This document shows positions 36,095-45,961 of a stretch of DNA of 64,000 nt, in pieces. Position 1 is the first letter of the stretch; each line of letters opens with the position of its first letter. Below the pieces are notes generated by a model. The model had not been told where the DNA came from, did not search any database, and was given only the letters and a program-made list of their open reading frames with translations. This stretch comes from Gliomastix tumulicola. Lineage: Eukaryota > Ascomycota > Sordariomycetes > Hypocreales > Bionectriaceae. The DNA lies in contig BCHX01000006.1 in NCBI GenBank assembly GCA_001599755.1, forward strand, positions 1,165,336 to 1,229,335, in the 5' to 3' direction. The position numbers were made by a program, and so were the translations under genes.

Positions 36095-38540
36095 ATGCAC
36101 TTGCTCAGGTCTCTGCTGTTGTTCTTCCAAGGGCTCAGTTTTGTACGGAGCTTCGTCCTGCCCCCATCCGATACTACGGTCGTCTCATCGAAGCTCTTTG
36201 ATGGGGCGGAGATATCATTCAAGAAAGTAGGAGACACCACCGCTTTCCTTGAACGTAAAGTCTAACGCTTGTCCCAGACGACCATATGCGAGACAACCGA
36301 GGGGGTAAATGCCTACAGTGGCTATGTCACCCTGCCGAAGGATCTGATTCCAGATGCTGCTGGATGGCAGGATGACCAGTCTGCGCACATCTACTTCTGG
36401 TTCTTCGGTGAGCATATATCAAAGATGGTTCTGCTTGTGCCAAACTAACCGCAGCGTTCTTGCTTCCAGAATCGCGCAATAACCCTTCCACATCGCCCAC
36501 TTCTATCTATCTCGGCGGCGGCCCAGGGATCACCTCATTGGACGGCATGTCGGGCTTCCCATGCTTCATCAACCCCGACTCAAACTCTACCACTCTGAAT
36601 GAGTACTCATGGAGCAAGAACGCCAATATGCTGTACATTGACCAGCCGATGGGGACAGGTTTCACCTACGTGGACCTGCAGAACGGGGTCCTGGATGCCC
36701 TGACACAGACATTTGAGCCTATGTCTAGTCTTGGGGATCTCCCGGCTCTGAACCACACTACACTGCCTGCTACGCTTGACATAACCGGCCCTGTCACAGC
36801 TGCGAACACGACTCTGAGTGCAGCGAGGATGATGTGGAGATTTGCTCAAGTCTGGTTCAACGAGTATGTTCGATTTGCGCGACTCCTCTGCTATGAAGTC
36901 GCAAGGATGCCCCCGGCAATGATCTAACACATCGGTTAAGGTTTCCTGAGCGGACTACGGAAAACGATGAGCTTTCGCTCTGGACTGTCTCGGTAAGTCA
37001 ACTTGAGGACATCTGAATAATTAGGTGGTCTGGCAACCTAAGAACTGAAAGCCTGGATATTCCTGTGGCTACAATATCTAGAATTATCGAGCGGCTAACG
37101 GTACAAATCGCAAACAGTATGGTGGCTTGTATGGACCGGCCTTCTTCTCTCACTTTCATGAGCAGAATGACTTGATCCGGAGTGGCGAGGTTGAACCTCA
37201 ATTTGCCAATGCAACTGTTCTCAACCTTCAGACGCTGGGGCTTGCCGATGCTTGTGTTGACGGGCGTGCCATGGCCCTAGGGTCCGCCCAATTCGCATAC
37301 AATAACACATATGGCGTGCAGGTATTTTCTGACGAGGTATATGCAGCTGTCACAGAGGGAATCACAGCCCCTGAGACAGGCTGCTACTCACTTATCGACC
37401 AATGTCGAGCTCTCGCCGAGGAGGGCGATCCAGAAGGCTTTGGAAGAAATGCGACTGTTAACTCTGCATGTTCCGTGGCAACAGAGCACTGTTTTTTGCG
37501 GCTTCAAGCCGCATATACCTCCATGACCGATGTTAGTATTGAACGCGGATCGAGAGAAAGCAGGAGGGGGAGCCCCGAGACTGATAGCTGACCATTATGA
37601 TCAGCGGTCTCCTTTTGACGTCGCCGCTTCCAACCTGACGCTTCACCCTCCTGCATACCACGCTGCATTCTACAATCAGGATTGGGTTCAGAAAGACCTC
37701 GGCGTACCGCTGAACTTCACTATGAGCTCCGGACTCGTGCCGATGCTGTTCCTGCGGGCGACAGGGGATCCTATGATCTTGAGTCTCCGCAATATCGAGA
37801 GTGTTCTTGAAAGGGGTAGCAAGGTGGCTCTGATGTACGGAGACCGCGACTATCGCTGCAGCTGTAGGTCCAGAGAAAAGTTCCTTTGTTCGGGTAGATG
37901 ACGATGACTGACGTTGGGGAATAACGTAGGGTATGGAGGTGAAAATGTCAGCCTTGCTCTAGAATCACCATCATCAAAAGGATTCCGCTCAGCCGGCTAC
38001 CAGAACATCACGACCAGCGCTGCGCACGACGGCGGCTTCGTCCGAGAACACGGCAACTTGTCCTTCTCTCGGATATTCCAATCAGGCCACGGTGTTGCAG
38101 CGTATCAACCTGAGACGATGTCCGAGATCTTCGAACGGGTCATGTTTGGACGCGACATTGCCACGGGCGATGTTGATCTCGGCAAGGACAGAGAGTACAG
38201 TACCGAAGGCCCGGCAAGCGTGGCCGATGTGCTGAGTGAGCTGCCGGAGGCGGAAGTCAGTGTTTGTTATGTCCTACAGGCGCCCTTTTCATGCACTTTG
38301 GAGCAGCAGGTGGCTCTGGCTGACGGCTCAGCGGTGGTTGAAAACTGGATTGTGGTTGAGCCGCCTGGTATTCTCCCCACTAAGATAGTCGTGTCGCAGA
38401 GCAATACGACTGAGGATGGAGAGGGATTGGAGGAAGAGGCTGTTGTTGCCGCCGACGAGTCTGAATCTGCGGCCTGGAGAAGTAGAGTTCATCGAGCTAT
38501 CATGCTGGTAACGATGGCGGGGATTCTGTTTACAGTGTAG
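36095..38540 (+). CDS. Secreted serine carboxypeptidase (peptidase S10), likely GPI-anchored
   Basis: Seven exons (36095-36226, 36278-36407, 36470-36863, 36941-36992, 37118-37531, 37605-37863, 37930-38540) give 663 residues. A signal peptide is likely (MHLLRSLLLFFQGLSFV). S10 landmarks are SIYLGGGPGITSLDGM (oxyanion region), NMLYIDQPMGTGFTY, SYGGLYGPAFFSHF with the nucleophile Ser236, MYGDRDYRC holding the catalytic Asp (453-459), and GHGVAAYQPE with His514. The usual Gly-Glu-Ser before the nucleophile is Thr-Val-Ser here. Intron 4 falls exactly between Ser236 and Tyr-Gly-Gly. Many N-glycosylation sites (Asn-X-Thr) are present. The C-terminus ends in a hydrophobic tail after a Ser/Glu-rich stretch, as in GPI signals. 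An extracellular or wall-bound C-terminal peptidase is expected. Confidence 0.87.
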
Positions 38541-38868
38541 TAGATCGGGAGTCTTGTGGCTAGTATTGAGGCGCAATGCGAGGAGGCAGCTTAGGTTAGT
38601 AGCCTGAGCAGTACATCGTAAGGTACCTAAGTATGCACTCAGCCGAGGGAAGTTGCCCATATCTTCGTGCCTTCCACGAACACTCATCCTTTGGCCCGTG
38701 TTAGAATTCCAAGCCACCAGTACCTGAAAAGTGAGCCAGAGATCAATAATGAGATGTATTTGATGGTGCTTCCCTTAGCAATTATGGGTCCTTAACTCCA
38801 CCCACCACCAACCACCCACTGCACGGTCGCCCTTCATCCGCCCCTTTCTTCACCATCTACAGATCTAC
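38541..38868. other. Convergent 3' intergenic region
   Basis: These 328 bp lie between the carboxypeptidase and transporter stops. A CCACC-type run is near 38800. Nothing else is seen. Confidence 0.5.
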
Positions 38869-40957
38869 TTAAATCTTCTCGGGAATTTCGTTCGAGCCAG
38901 CATTCGCCGCGGTCGCCTTCGTATCTTCGAAACCGAGATCATGCTTGGATGCCTGGCTCTCGGACTCTGATATCTCCTCCCGAGCTCCAGACCCGGCGTT
39001 GTCCTCTCCAGCAGCAGCTCTCAACCTGTCTCCTCGAACGACGAAGAACCACGTCGTGGCCACGGACACGACAGTGCAAGTTAGGAGCGCGATTGACACA
39101 GAGAAGCTCACCCGATATGTCGGACCGAACTTTGGTTGGTAAATTTGGGGGCCCTGGTTCTCAAGTTAGCCAATCAGACGGTTCACGGCGACACATGATG
39201 CTTGGGATGTACTAACCACGATGCCCATCAGCTGACAGGAAGCCTATGGTAGAAACTCGTCAGTGGACACGATACCAAAGGACATGTGAATCCGAGATCT
39301 GCTCTTACGTTGGTAATACCAATGGCTAGGCCCGCCGAAGTGGTACCCCTGGCTGCTCGAATTCTCTCTACAGGGGGATATGTTAGCTGGCGCATTCCAG
39401 ACGGCCACGAAAAGACGCTGATGATTGGTTGATATTACCTGGCCAGATGATGGGGAAGAAGCTCTGCGACGCCGCTGTTGCGATCGTGACAAAGATGTAC
39501 TTGGCTACGGAGTGCTTCACGGTGATGAGCAAGATATAGCAGATTATCTGCACAACCTCGACACCAATGCCGGCCACCCAAGAGTTGAGCTTGCCGTGAT
39601 GGATGAAGAACGCCAGCGTCAAAAGAATGACGAAGACGAGGGTAAAGGGAGGCTAGAAAGACACATAATCAGCCACCGACTCTTGCAATACGGCGAGGAT
39701 GCCCTCTCCCTGGGACACTTACCATCGTCATGACTTGGCTGATGGCCGTGTTGGAGATGCCAAGCTCATAGATGACCGTGGGGAGGACAAAGGAGATACC
39801 CCAGCCTCCAATTCCATGAGTGATCCAGATCATGAGGAAGGGGACAAAGGTGGGGTCTGCGAACAGAGCCTTCACTTGGTCCAGGTTGAACGTCTTTGCA
39901 TTCATGGTCGGTGCCTGCTGCGGCAAGTCGGCTAGCATGGCCTCCCTCTCAGCCTCGCTGAGAAACTTGACAGTCTCGGGGTCTGTCATGGGTGATCGGG
40001 TCAGCATCATGCATGGCCAAGGTTCCACGGCATTTTCACAGCATCCTGCGGTGATCATCGTTCTACTTACAATTGGGCAGGAAGAAGAAGGTATAGATGC
40101 CGCAAAAGATGGCGGGAATTCCCTCGAGGATAAAGAGCTATTGCTCTTTCGGTCAGATACACCTCACAAGATGAGGAAATCAGGGATACTTACCCATCGC
40201 CAACCCGCCAGGCCACTGACACCGTTCATGAAGGAGATTGCGTACGCTGATAGAGATGTTAGTCTCTATCTTTTGCCAATTGACGCCCTCGACTTTAGGG
40301 GTACTCACCAAGAAGGCCGCTGATGGTGCCAGAGAACATGCCACAGGCATAGAAGAATGCCTACAAGCGTATGGTTAGATTTCCTCTTACTGAGCCCCCT
40401 GCTGGCGTGAGAAGAACACTTACGATTCTCAGGGGAAGCTTTTCAGTCGGGTACCAGAAGCTCAGATGGTAGAGGACACCAGGATAAAACCCAGCCTCTG
40501 CAGCGCCGAGAAAGAAGCGGCAGGCGAGAATGCCTGCGTAGCTGGTTGTGGCTCCTTGACACATGGAGATGATTCCCCAGGTCACCATGATTCTACTCAT
40601 CCACACGGATGGACTGAATCTCTTGAGCGCCAGCGTGGCAAGGGGCTCGAAGAACATGTACGGGTAGTAGAAGATGCTCAGCGCCCATGCCCACTGGCTG
40701 CTGGAAAGATTTCCCAGCTGCTTGCGGATGCCGGTTCCTTGCTCCAGATTCATGATAGCCGTGTTGCTGATGTTGCTAACATGAATGCGCATGATGAGGT
40801 AAACAAACGCATACCACAGCAGGAGACGCTTGTCCACCTTTCTATGCGCGATCTTGAGGTGCTTCGCACCCTCGACATCAGAATCGTTCAAGCCTATCGG
40901 GGATTCGGTCGCGGCCGCCGTCTTTGGCGACGGGGCGAGATACTTGCCGAGTCCCAT
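38869..40957 (-). CDS. MFS transporter, DAL5/anion:cation symporter type
   Basis: Nine exons on the minus strand (40957-40424, 40360-40309, 40246-40194, 40137-40071, 39982-39723, 39652-39439, 39367-39309, 39243-39217, 39153-38869) give 516 residues. The start is the first ATG (MGLGKYLAPSP). Family marks are KVDKRLLLWYAFVYLIMRI, LSIFYYPYMFFEP, RFFLGAAEAGFYPGVLYHLS, LAGWRW-LFILEGIPAI across intron 3, and RGTTSAGLAIGITN. The last join, MGIV-GPQIYQP, requires a 27-nt exon 8. This family moves organic anions such as allantoate, nicotinate, pantothenate or dipeptides; the substrate cannot be read here. It is divergently paired with a 2-oxoglutarate oxygenase, suggesting uptake and modification of one compound. 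Confidence 0.9.
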
Positions 40958-41767
40958 TCTTGGATGATTCACCGGATTACCTAGGGATTTGAGAGGCAAG
41001 GAAGGAGGTGTGCAGAACGTGCTCAGCAAGTGAAGCAGGACGAAGCAGGAACGGAAGTTCTGGGACCAAACGCATGGATGAAAGATTTATCCTCCCCCTC
41101 CCCTTGCATTCTCTTCGCCTTATCGACGGCGGATCAAGCCGCTACCAGGCCGGAAGAGGTGCCCGGCTCTGTGGATACGCCGGTCGACATCGTTGCCGGA
41201 CCGTTGATGAAGGGCGGATACGCTCACGATCACGCCTTATAGCGGGGCGATGAGGCATCTCGTCCGGCTGTCTGGCTATCAACTCCTCGTCTGCCCATGG
41301 CCTGTCAGAAATCACGACAGGGAATCTGCACGTGGCTGGATGACAGCTGCGAGACCGGGCCATGGCATGAGGACCGGCTCAGGCCATGTTTGTGAGACGA
41401 GACCCGGTGGCGTCTTCCAAGACACAGCTTATAATTTCGCTTTACTCAGACAGGATTGATGAGCTCCATTGTTTGGCTGAATGGACAAGGAGCTGCTGGC
41501 TTGGACGATGTCGCAATTGCTGCTTTATAGCCGTCGATGACGTGCTCACGTTACACTCAGTACGACGACCCGACAATCTTCTCCGCATCTCGGCGACTAG
41601 AGACAGAGTGCCTTGGATGTTATTCGACCTTGAGTTCGCTTCGTCGGGAAGGGATAAGTTTCGTTCATATCATCAATCAAGTACGATACGCGAGTATTCT
41701 CACCCATTTCGCAACACGGTCCAGCTCGGTTGTCATCTATTCTATCACTCTTTATTGGCTTGTTGTC
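40958..41767. promoter_or_regulatory. Divergent promoter, transporter-oxygenase pair
   Basis: The 810 bp between the two outward-facing ATGs must contain both promoters. Two HGATAR-type matches are seen (near 41117 and 41275), which is no more than chance predicts, so nitrogen (AreA) control is not claimed. Confidence 0.55.
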
Positions 41768-43002
41768 ATGCCTTCCGTACTACTCAAAGATGACGGCCCG
41801 AAGCCGCCGACATCTGACAAATGGCACCGTCCTCAGAAGACGGTACATGATCTGCCATGGGCAAATATCAAGATCATTGACATGTCCATCTTCGATCAAC
41901 CAGGGGGCAAGCAGAAGTTGGCAGAGGAACTCCGTGACGCCGTGCATAACACTGGTTTCTTCAGCATCATCAATCCTGGGTTCAGCCCGGACGAAGTCCA
42001 GCGCCAGTATGACATTGCTCAGCAGTACTTTGCTCTCGACCGCGAAGACAAGGGTAGACCGGAATATTGCTGTGACTTTACACAGGGCAACTACTTCGGA
42101 TATCGTGCCGTGAGTGCCCGACAGAGAAGTAACAGTACTACTCGACACTAACATCTATACTAGCCGCACGAGAAAACCATCATGGGCACCGACGTCCTAG
42201 ATAATGTTGAGTCTGTCAACATTGCCAAGTTCATCCCTCAATATGAGCGCGAGCCTTTTCATCCCTTCTTCCAGTCGTACAGGGGAGAGATCGAGAACTT
42301 TCACAGGGTAAGTCGGTTTCAACCACAATGCACGCCGTCAGTCCACTTTCGACTGACAATTTGTAGAAAGCTTTGGACCTAGCCAGTAAGGTCTTTACTC
42401 TCTTCTCCATCATACTGGAGCTGCCAGAAGACTACTTCTCTTCCCGCCATCTATACTCGTCGCCCAGCGAGGACCATCTCCGCTACATGACCTATCACCC
42501 GCGCCCGCTAGCAGAGGACGCACTTGTTCAGAACACCTGGTCGCGTGCGCACACCGACTTCGGCTCACTCACCCTCCTCTGGAGCCAGGATATCGCTGGT
42601 CTGCAGATTAAGACATCTTCAGGAGAGTGGCGCTACGTACCGCCGGTTGACAACGGCATCGTCTGCAACGTTGGCGACACTCTAGACTTCTGGTCGGCTG
42701 GGTACCTCAAGTCTACCACACACAGGGTGGTTCGCCCCCCTGAGGATCAAGCTCACCTGTTTCGTCAGGGCCTCTTCTACTTTGTCAGGCCGGGCGACGA
42801 CGTCGACATCAAGGCTGCCCCGTCACCACTGCTCAGAAGACTGGGTTTGGTAAAGGAGAACAGCGAGGACGAGAAGCCAGTGACAGGCTTGCAGTATGTC
42901 CGAGAGCGGGTTAAGAACTACCACAATCACAAGGACTACGCGGACATGAAGGGCAAGACGTTCAAGGTGGGCAATCTCGAGATAGAGGACGAGGCAGCGT
43001 AA
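41768..43002 (+). CDS. 2-oxoglutarate/Fe(II) oxygenase, isopenicillin-N-synthase-like
   Basis: Exons are 41768-42109, 42164-42307 and 42367-43002, giving 373 residues. The N-terminal DIOX_N part (IKIIDMSIF, AVHNTGFFSIINPG) is followed by the jelly-roll oxygenase domain. Iron ligands are His224, Asp226 (RAHTDFGSLTLL) and His281 (STTHRVV). Arg295 sits where the 2-oxoglutarate-binding Arg-X-Ser lies in relatives, but the third residue is Gly (RQG). The frame is open upstream of the ATG, so a longer N-terminus cannot be excluded. Such enzymes hydroxylate, desaturate or cyclise small molecules. Substrate unknown; the divergent MFS gene suggests a shared compound. Confidence 0.9.
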
Positions 43003-43287
43003 GTAGGTAGCGCATAATCCAGATGACTCGAGACTTGCTAGTCCCCGTGCATTGAGTTTGGTCTTGCCATCATCTAAGCACACTGTGACTAACACGACTT
43101 GCAGTGATTGTAGTGACAATCTCAACGAGCATGTGATAGGAGATTCGTGATTCTGCGCGTGATTGCTTGCCATTCGTCGTGATTCGCATCTACCTCGCAT
43201 TTAGACTTATATGAGCTGATGCGCGCTTCCTATCATTTCTATCGCTTTCATTCCTTCCATCTCCATTTCCAACTCTCATTTCAGTCC

Positions 43288-43617
43288 ATGGGTATTTGGT
43301 GCCTTCCAATCATGGACTTCATCCGCCGCGTTCTTCGATACTTTGCAGGCGTGAGACGTGCGGAGAATAAAAGAGCTACCCACGAGCGTCGACGCAAACA
43401 GAATCGGCACAAGCACAAAGACAAGGGCAAGACTAAAGCCAAGGCCAAGCATACGAAGAACGAGAAGCCTAGCACCGGCTCCAAATCGAAATCGCAGTCA
43501 GGCTCGAGGAACAAGCTCCGGAAGCCGCCGCCGCCTGCGGGAGCAGGATCGAGTTCCCGGACCGAGAACAAGGACAAGTCGAAGAAAACGCCACCAGGGC
43601 CGCGGTCTCGCAGGTGA
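43288..43617 (+). CDS. Small basic protein with possible N-myristoylation signal
   Basis: A 109-residue frame starts ATG-GGT (MGIWCLPIMDFIRRVLRYFAG). Gly2 with Cys5 is the arrangement of a myristoylated and palmitoylated N-terminus, followed by a short amphipathic helix. The rest is Lys/Arg/Ser-rich and disordered (HKHKDKGKTKAKAK; PPPPAG; KKTPPGPRSRR). An upstream in-frame ATG at 43219 would give 132 residues and hide the Gly2 signal. I do not recognise a family. It lies 285 bp after the oxygenase, same strand, and before another basic low-complexity protein. A real gene is likely but not proven. Confidence 0.5.
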   Translation: MGIWCLPIMDFIRRVLRYFAGVRRAENKRATHERRRKQNRHKHKDKGKTKAKAKHTKNEKPSTGSKSKSQSGSRNKLRKPPPPAGAGSSSRTENKDKSKKTPPGPRSRR

Positions 43618-44107
43618 TTCACCGCCGAGAGAGACGGGGGAGTCGCTCGTGCAACGGATGAGGACGGGGACAGCTAGAGGGTGAACAGGCTATTATCATG
43701 CCGTGGGGGAGGAGGGTGGACGTTGGTGTTTGCGGGAGGAACAGCACTGGTGGTGAAAGCGGTTGTGCCTGAGGATGGGGAGCCTCTACGATGAGAACTC
43801 AGGTCACAAGAAGGAACGAAATTTTGAACAAAAGAAGAAGCCATGGTTGGTCTCTACAGAACACTTTAATTGCTAGCCTCTGTGGTGATTAGTCCTGACC
43901 CTTGAACCCAGTCATGAACATCTTAATGACTGCATCACGATCTGTGAGTTCGGGTAGGTTCAAGCGTTTATAGATACGCATGGCCCTCCTTCTTTGTCTC
44001 ATCCCTTATATGCCTTGGGGGACAAAAACCTCAGTCTCATCAACCATACGCTTTCCATCCCTCCGTCGAATCTAACTCAACATAACACCAAGGCGCCAAA
44101 GCACAAG
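43618..44107. other. Intergenic between two basic-protein genes
   Basis: These 490 bp have no recognisable features. The frame of the downstream gene is open back to 43994 but without ATG. Confidence 0.5.
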
Positions 44108-45622
44108 ATGAGCGGCTCTCATAGGCACCGAAAGAAGAAGAAAGGCAACACTGCCCTCCGATTCATGGAATATGCCGCCGGAGGCAAATGTGAGCGTCTC
44201 CGTCCGCGACGTCGGAAGAGTGACTCCCGACCTAACACCGGTTCGAGGAGGACCTCGAGGCGTCGAAACAAGTCTTCCCTAGCGGACGATTCGTCTAATA
44301 GTGAGTCGGGTGAGGATTCGCGCGAGGATAGTCCCTCTCACAGCCTTGATGGATCCAGCAGACGATACGAGTCGTTTCTGCCTGTCCAGTACAGCGCAGT
44401 CCCTTTCCATGAGCCTGTAATCCTGGTCCAACCACCCGCGGTGCCCATGCAACAGCAACAGCAACGGCCGCCTTCACCGCCGCCTCCACCATATGAACGG
44501 GAGGCTCCGGTGGATCACACCATGCTGATGATTCCGGGAGGTTCCAGACAAAGGCGACCTGTTCGTGAATCTGCGCCGGCTCATCCTCATCCTCATCCTC
44601 ATCCTCATCCTCATCAGGCCCAAGTCAATAGCACCCCTCTTCCCCAACCAACGGTCCGCCGCCATTCTGAGCCTGGCCGTCGGCACCGCCGTAGCGGAAG
44701 TCGACGGTCCAGGCATCGTGAGCAGGCAAGTGCTGAGAGTGACCCTCGTGCCCGAGTGCATTCCACCCCGACCCCTAGAACGGTTTCCCTTCCTCAGCAG
44801 CAACGTCGTGACCCATCCCCCGCTAGACATCGTGCCTGTGAGCCCGTGAGGATCAGACAGCGCGAAGAGAGAGAACAAAGACAGGAACAGGACGGACCGA
44901 GAACGGAGAAGGAGTTTAGTCAGCAGAAGGAGATACAAGACCAAGAAGAGGCTCTTCAAATGTGGAAGGAGAAGAAGAGAGAAGATGAGCGGAAGAAACG
45001 GAGGCAAGAGAGGAAAAGACAGAAGAAGGAAGAAGGAAAAGAGCGCGAGGAGAGACAACGGAAGAACCGACGAGGCGGCGGCGTGCTTGAATTCCTCAGA
45101 GGAAGGAACAGGCGTCCAGCCCAGAATGAGGCAGCTCCGAGTTCCAGGTCTCGCAGAGTCGAGGGAGCCTTGGTCGATCCACCTGTGGCCAACTCTAGAA
45201 CCGCCCAGGGAACGGAATGGTTCCCGAACATCGCGCAAATGACCCGGAACCTCTTCCGGTCCCGCCGTCGCTCTTCGTCCGACGCTGAGGATAGAACCCA
45301 AGGAGAGAAACCAGCTACGGGCACTGGCCCTGCACGTCCCAATTCCAGGAGGCCTCGCCACCGCCAGGCCAGACCCAGCTCTTACCAGGCCAGCTCTGGG
45401 TATATGACATATACTGACCACCCCTTCAGCTATGCCAGTATTGAAGAGGAAGAGGAAGAGGCAGAGGCAGAGGCAGAGGCAGATGAGCCCGACATCGGCC
45501 ATCCTCCCCAGACAGACGCGATCCGCACTTGGGCCAGGAGTGTAGCTCAAGACTCAGAAGGGGCGGCCACTGGCCACGAAACAGTCGTGCCTGATGACAG
45601 CATCTCCCGGAGAGGGCTCTAA
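44108..45622 (+). CDS. Low-complexity charged protein, unknown function
   Basis: A single exon gives 504 residues from the first ATG (MSGSHRHRKKKKGNTALRFM). The N-terminus is strongly basic. A proline/glutamine-rich part follows (PPSPPPPPYE), then a His-Pro repeat (HPHPHPHPHPHQ), an Arg/Ser region, a highly charged segment at about 250-325 rich in EKKREDERKKRRQERKRQ-like helix-forming sequence, and an acidic run (EEEEEEAEAEAEAD) near the end. No enzymatic domain is visible. Its composition resembles nuclear or cytoskeleton-associated scaffold proteins of Pezizomycotina, but that is only an impression. The long uninterrupted frame with clear codon structure supports a real gene. Confidence 0.7.
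   Translation: MSGSHRHRKKKKGNTALRFMEYAAGGKCERLRPRRRKSDSRPNTGSRRTSRRRNKSSLADDSSNSESGEDSREDSPSHSLDGSSRRYESFLPVQYSAVPFHEPVILVQPPAVPMQQQQQRPPSPPPPPYEREAPVDHTMLMIPGGSRQRRPVRESAPAHPHPHPHPHPHQAQVNSTPLPQPTVRRHSEPGRRHRRSGSRRSRHREQASAESDPRARVHSTPTPRTVSLPQQQRRDPSPARHRACEPVRIRQREEREQRQEQDGPRTEKEFSQQKEIQDQEEALQMWKEKKREDERKKRRQERKRQKKEEGKEREERQRKNRRGGGVLEFLRGRNRRPAQNEAAPSSRSRRVEGALVDPPVANSRTAQGTEWFPNIAQMTRNLFRSRRRSSSDAEDRTQGEKPATGTGPARPNSRRPRHRQARPSSYQASSGYMTYTDHPFSYASIEEEEEEAEAEAEADEPDIGHPPQTDAIRTWARSVAQDSEGAATGHETVVPDDSISRRGL
44580..44616 (+). repeat. (CATCCT)n hexanucleotide repeat, His-Pro coding
   Basis: About six tandem copies of a CATCCT-type unit inside the charged-protein gene encode the alternating His-Pro tract. 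Confidence 0.9.
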
Positions 45623-45961
45623 ATCGGCAGTCGTTTGATCGGCCCAACTCATTTTTATCGGAACCAGAGGAGTTGCATCGAGAAGCATATTTGATGTTTT
45701 GGGAGAATTTCCATTTGTACAGAAGCCGCCAACGTCTCATGTCGGCAGCTTGTAAGTAAGTGTCTAAAAGAGAACTGTCAATGAAGAGTAGTGAGTGGTC
45801 AAGAGTCTTGCAGCAACCTGTGAAGCCACCTGAAGTGAAACCGTGAATACGCCAAGTTATAAATCGTAGAAGCTCTAGTTCCGAGCCAAGATCAGAACAC
45901 CCTTCCAACACCTGCTCATCCCCAAACGCCGTGGCTTCGATGCCTCCTCGATGCTGCATAA
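45623..45961. other. Convergent 3' intergenic region
   Basis: These 339 bp lie between the charged-protein stop and the SPT8 stop. Nothing is recognised. Confidence 0.5.

Noticed and set aside
40958..41767. GATA (HGATAR) sites suggesting AreA nitrogen control of the transporter-oxygenase pair
   Set aside because: Two matches in 810 bp are about what chance gives; no clustering near either start.
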